From assembly GCA_027946365.1 (NCBI GenBank), contig JAPEUQ010000001.1, forward strand, positions 1,302,001-1,366,000: a stretch of DNA of 64,000 nt. The letters are read 5' to 3'. Positions 60,328 through 64,000 of this stretch are shown here, piece by piece. The stretch's first letter is position 1. Each line of letters opens with the position of its first letter. This stretch comes from Kalmusia sp. IMI 367209 (Eukaryota; Ascomycota; Dothideomycetes; Pleosporales; Didymosphaeriaceae). Below the pieces are notes generated by a model. That model saw nothing but the letters and a program-made list of their open reading frames with translations, did not search any database and was not told the origin of the DNA. The translations under genes were made by a program, and so were the position numbers.

Positions 60328-62501
60328 AACCCGAAGACAAGTGGCTGACTCCTTCTGATTAGAATAGCTGGCTCTGTAAGTATCTTCTTTTTGAAGACTG
60401 AAAAAAGGCAGAAGCGGTTCATGCAGGTAGAGTCGGACATCAAGCCGCCACCCGTGCTGATCATGAGTGGGTGAGCTTCCTTCAGCTTCTAGTCTCACCG
60501 CATAAACGAGCAATACGATCATTGTCGATGACGTGGTCAAAGCGCCGAAAACGTTCCCATGAGGCACTTCGCCTGTTGATAACGGTTTCCAACCCTAGTC
60601 AACAAGGAGTACGAATGCAATAGGTGTTAATGGGGAAGGACATAGGTACATTTTATTCCATTGGTTGAATGTTCCTCGGCGTCGTCTAGGCTTACCATAT
60701 CTTGGTCTTGATACCGATGGATGATCGAACGTTCTTTTTGTTGAACACGAGCCTTATCATCTAAATATTTCCAGTCGGCGAGTTATGTACAAAACTCTAC
60801 CATGATAGGAAAAGCGTAACGTAACCTCGTACCGGTGTGTGGTGAATAGAAGAAGGCCGACGTATACGAAGGCATCTAGTACCGCGTTAAGTAATAAACA
60901 ATATACACTGTCCACCAAGGCATTGGTCCCATCCACTTCATTTAACGGGACACGAGGTGGCTCGCCGACTCTGATAAGTTACGGTGGGCTACACCTAATG
61001 GGAGCGAACCATCACCCCATGCCGGAGAAGGCGTCGCGTGGGCGGCGCCTACGGGAGCGGACCGTGATCGCGCATCGAGCAAGGCGTCGATTGGCACACG
61101 CTCGTTTCAGCCGGGCGAACCGTGAGTGCAGTAGCGAGCAAAATGTATCAACAAAGCGGCGTTCAGCTGTCCGACGTTCAGCTGTCCGACGTTGTCGCCC
61201 CTCATGCAGCAAGCATGATGCGAGAATAAGCAGGATTAGTGTACCTCTTCCGCTACTGAAACGGAACATATGGGCGTGGAGAAGGCCATATTCGGGTTAG
61301 CAAGGCGAATTCTGAGCATGAGGAGGCCTAACCACGAATATTAGATCTGACGCGATGCGCGGGTCTAAGCCAATGACTCAGCCTCACACGCTGCACGTGA
61401 CTGCGGATCACATGATAGCCTCAGAGCTTCAGGATGTCCCAGCCCCGCCTTGGCATTTTATGACTTCCAGAACAAGCATATACACTACTGATTCTTCTCT
61501 ACAGATACTTATATTCAAGTTAACCTACTGTATTATCGATTAGACTGATCTTGTGCGCCTAGTATGGTAATAGACTAACTATGGCAAGTAGGAAAGGGAG
61601 CTTTATAGAAGATTTCGAGAGTCAAACCATATTTGTCATATGTGTTTCTCTATCTCTCAAACATGAATCAACACATCGACCTCTACAGTCACGATCATTA
61701 GTCCATCACTTCACATAATCCAAATGCAATAGCAAAACTGTCGGTAAAGTTAGTTGTCCTACGACAGTCGTTGAAAGTGGATAGAACTGTTTGATGCTTG
61801 TCTATAGACGCTTGAGCTAATTGGTTCAAGGACTAGCTGCACTGTGTGGGCAGCTGTAATTCGCGACTGCTAACGCGACTACATTATCTAGCTTATCGAC
61901 ACTCAGGAGTGCCACTTCTATAGTTTGGACATCTCCCAGATGGACCGAGACATTATGAGCTCTTTGAGTCACAGGCAAAATATCTGGATTAAATTCGACG
62001 TAATGCGTAGACTGAATAATCGCTACAACAAGACGATGATGGGACTCATTGGGCGCCTAACGATCTAAAACTTGTAACTACCTTTTTTATAGTCTCTACT
62101 AAGATGCTTCGGGCCACCACGCCCTTACTAGGTTCACTTCTTGAACCCTTCCGCCCTTGCTGGGGTATCTGCTTGAGATCCTTCCGCCCTAGAGTAACGG
62201 AGCTAAGCCTTCGAAAATCCGGATTGCTGCGGAGTTCCCTCCTCCTATGCGCTGTGATTGGCCTGCAATATTTCTCAGTGTTCAATTGGCGCTTCCCCGT
62301 TACATCAACTCCTGCATCCAGCAATTATGATTCCATATCAACGCTAGGTCATGCGCGGTGAGTCATGTGATAGCGCGTATCCATGAGGTATATATGAATG
62401 TAACGCGTCGGTGGTTAATTCATTCAACGCGCATCTCTTCAAATTAGCACGACGAAACAATTACAGACGTTTAAAACCGCACATCTTTGATTATTCCCGC
62501 C
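60328..62501. other. Gene-free 2.2 kb with small tandem repeat; TATA before DUF2855 gene
   Basis: No gene supported. At 61161-61190 a 15-nt unit (gttcagctgtccgac) is repeated twice in tandem within a GC-rich patch (about 61000-61220). ORFs across the patch are Arg-rich on both strands and look like composition artefacts. The part from 61540 to 62100 is AT-richer. TATATATGA at about 62389-62396 lies roughly 105 bp before the next ATG. Confidence 0.4.
61161..61190. repeat. 15-nt tandem duplication
   Basis: Two perfect adjacent copies of gttcagctgtccgac in a non-coding, GC-rich patch. Confidence 0.8.
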
Positions 62502-63734
62502 ATGTCTTCCGAATACGCCCAGATCCAAGTTATCTCCCGAGATGACCACACTGAGCAGCACCTCATCCAGGTTCCACTACCTTCAACCCCTCTTGCCTCA
62601 TCCTCAATTCGAGTACGACCTGCACTACTATCTTTAATCGTTAACACCCTCAGCTGCGCCAGCCATCCCGAGCGAAAGATTGGTTGGTGGGACGTTCACG
62701 CTCTCCCGTCAACACTACAGGCGCCTTTCAACGACGATAGTAAATATGGTCGTATCGGAGTCTTTGGCTGGGCGGAAGTCATTCAGAGCACACTCGAGAG
62801 CATCCCAGTGAATGCTCGCATCTATGGTTTCTTGCCTGTCGCTACGCTTCCTCTAGACCTTCAGCTCAAGTCCACAGAGGCTCCTGGCATCTACCGTGAA
62901 ATAACCCCGTATCGCGCGACGGCCACGCGCATATACAACACTTTCGAAGTGCACACTGCTGCTGTGACTGGTTACAGTACTAGCCATGCCCTCGATGCTA
63001 TTGCGAAGCCGACGTTTCGACTCGGGTATCTCTTAGCTCGGTACACGTTCGATCAAACGCGGTGCCTTCACCCTGCTAGCCGAGACGCCGAGTGGACCCC
63101 CGCCGATGCCGATCTGACCGGTGCTATTGTCGTACTAGCTGCGGCAACTTCGAAGACAGCACTAAGCTTCGCGTATATGGTGAATCGTCCAGATCAAGTG
63201 GCCAAGCCAGCACAGGTCATCGCACTGACAAGCTCGGAGTCTGCATCGTTCGCCGCAGCTACCGGCTGGTATTCAGAGGTGGTTACATATAATGAGGCTA
63301 AGCGTGTAGCTAGACTAGGAACCAGCGGACGGAAGGTAGTGATCATCGACTTCGGAGCGCGTGAGAATTCCGCACAGCGAGTGCTCGATGCTGTGAGGGA
63401 GAGTGCGGCGAAGGTGCAATTCTTGATTGTCGGAGGAGAGCAGAAGAAGGATCCGATTAAATTTACGCCTGAGATGATAGAGGCCGCAACGCAGAATGGC
63501 ATTATTCTTGTCCACACAGGAATGATGATTGAATCGGCTGAGGCTATACTGGGTGAACAAGGCGAAGCCAAGCTCAACGAAGATTATGATAGGGTTTGGG
63601 GCGAGTTCAAGCAACATGGATTTCCGGGCATGAAGATTCATTCGGGCAACGGGCTTGAGGAATATGCCAGCACATATATGAAGATGTGTGATGGTGAAGT
63701 GAGTGCAGACACGAGTCACGTTTTTAATATGTAG
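62502..63734 (+). CDS. DUF2855 family protein
   Basis: Intron-less 410-aa protein of the DUF2855 family, a group of unknown function widespread in fungi and some bacteria. The ATG at 62502 was chosen: the frame before it has only non-ATG codons, and a TATA-like box is about 105 bp upstream. Marks include YGRIGVFGWAEVI, LPVATLPLDLQLKS, a central nucleotide-fold-like stretch (LTGAIVVLAAATSKTALSFA) and GTSGRKVVIIDFGARENS. The overall layout recalls medium-chain reductases, but no clear GxGxxG is seen and no zinc ligands stand out. About 2.2 kb from regulator 2, so membership of the polyketide cluster is doubtful. Confidence 0.85.
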   Translation: MSSEYAQIQVISRDDHTEQHLIQVPLPSTPLASSSIRVRPALLSLIVNTLSCASHPERKIGWWDVHALPSTLQAPFNDDSKYGRIGVFGWAEVIQSTLESIPVNARIYGFLPVATLPLDLQLKSTEAPGIYREITPYRATATRIYNTFEVHTAAVTGYSTSHALDAIAKPTFRLGYLLARYTFDQTRCLHPASRDAEWTPADADLTGAIVVLAAATSKTALSFAYMVNRPDQVAKPAQVIALTSSESASFAAATGWYSEVVTYNEAKRVARLGTSGRKVVIIDFGARENSAQRVLDAVRESAAKVQFLIVGGEQKKDPIKFTPEMIEAATQNGIILVHTGMMIESAEAILGEQGEAKLNEDYDRVWGEFKQHGFPGMKIHSGNGLEEYASTYMKMCDGEVSADTSHVFNM

Positions 63735-64000
63735 ACGGAAATTTCGGAATCTTTTGCAGTATACGTATTCAGCAAAAATGCAACAATTTATTATAACATA
63801 CCAAGTATCAGAGTGTGAATGGCACCGTAGAGGGTCTATCTGCCTCTTATCGTCATGTATATCATTTTGTCTATGACATGGGTGAGCTTATTTGCATATA
63901 TCATCCTTACGGCGTCTCAATGAGGGCGATAAGCGGTTTCCTTGTTGGGCCATCATAGCAGGTGCCCCTTGCAACCGCATGTTGTTCGCCATGACTCATG
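63735..64000. other. Terminal intergenic stretch
   Basis: 266 bp after the DUF2855 stop; presumably its 3' UTR. Nothing else seen. Confidence 0.4.

Noticed and set aside
60839..61300. 153-aa Arg-rich plus-strand ORF overlapping an 85-aa minus-strand ORF
   Set aside because: Both are Arg-rich because of the GC-rich patch and the 15-nt tandem repeat; no family-like sequence, and open frames on both strands suggest composition.
62502..63734. DUF2855 protein as the trans-enoylreductase of the PKS
   Set aside because: No clear GxGxxG nucleotide loop or similarity to known trans-ER proteins, and it lies 2.2 kb beyond the last cluster gene.
1..64000. CRISPR arrays, bacterial operons, tRNA or rRNA genes, complete transposons
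   Set aside because: Genes are intron-containing and fungal; no regularly spaced repeats, transposase-like frames or tRNA-like folds were recognised by eye.

Overview
The window is nuclear DNA of a filamentous ascomycete (Pezizomycotina). The genes carry short GT-AG introns of about 45-75 nt. The gene families are typical of that group: a HET-domain gene, a highly reducing iterative polyketide synthase (HR-PKS), Zn2Cys6 regulators, berberine-bridge-like FAD oxidases and a GH55 glucanase. I saw no tRNA, rRNA, CRISPR array or intact transposon. Exon joins were worked out by hand from splice consensus and reading phase; for most genes the summed exon lengths keep one open frame.

Left part (1-22.5 kb), mixed functions: a secreted GH55 glucanase cut by the window edge; a divergent metal-uptake pair (ferric/cupric reductase and Ctr copper transporter); a HET gene broken by two frameshifts; a bacterial-type squalene-hopene cyclase with one frameshift, divergent from a CYP52-like P450 with an aberrant I-helix; a small bacterial-like PI-PLC; and a divergent pair of large unrecognised proteins (1135 and 595 aa) sharing a 1.26 kb intergenic region.

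Central and right part (23-60 kb) is a polyketide biosynthetic cluster: a 2408-aa HR-PKS, five short-chain dehydrogenases (SDRs), one P450, three BBE-like FAD oxidases, three cupins, an MFS exporter and two Zn2Cys6 regulators. The PKS keeps intact KS, AT, DH, KR and ACP motifs. Its methyltransferase region has decayed and the Rossmann loop of its enoylreductase is degenerate, so the backbone is probably unbranched and partly unsaturated. The many tailoring oxidoreductases predict extensive oxidation after release. No thioesterase, hydrolase or trans-enoylreductase was recognised. A DUF2855 protein (62.5-63.7 kb) lies beyond the cluster and may be unrelated.

The items most worth following are the polyketide cluster with its three oxidases and paralogous cupins, and the divergent pair of unknown proteins at 15.2-22.5 kb.
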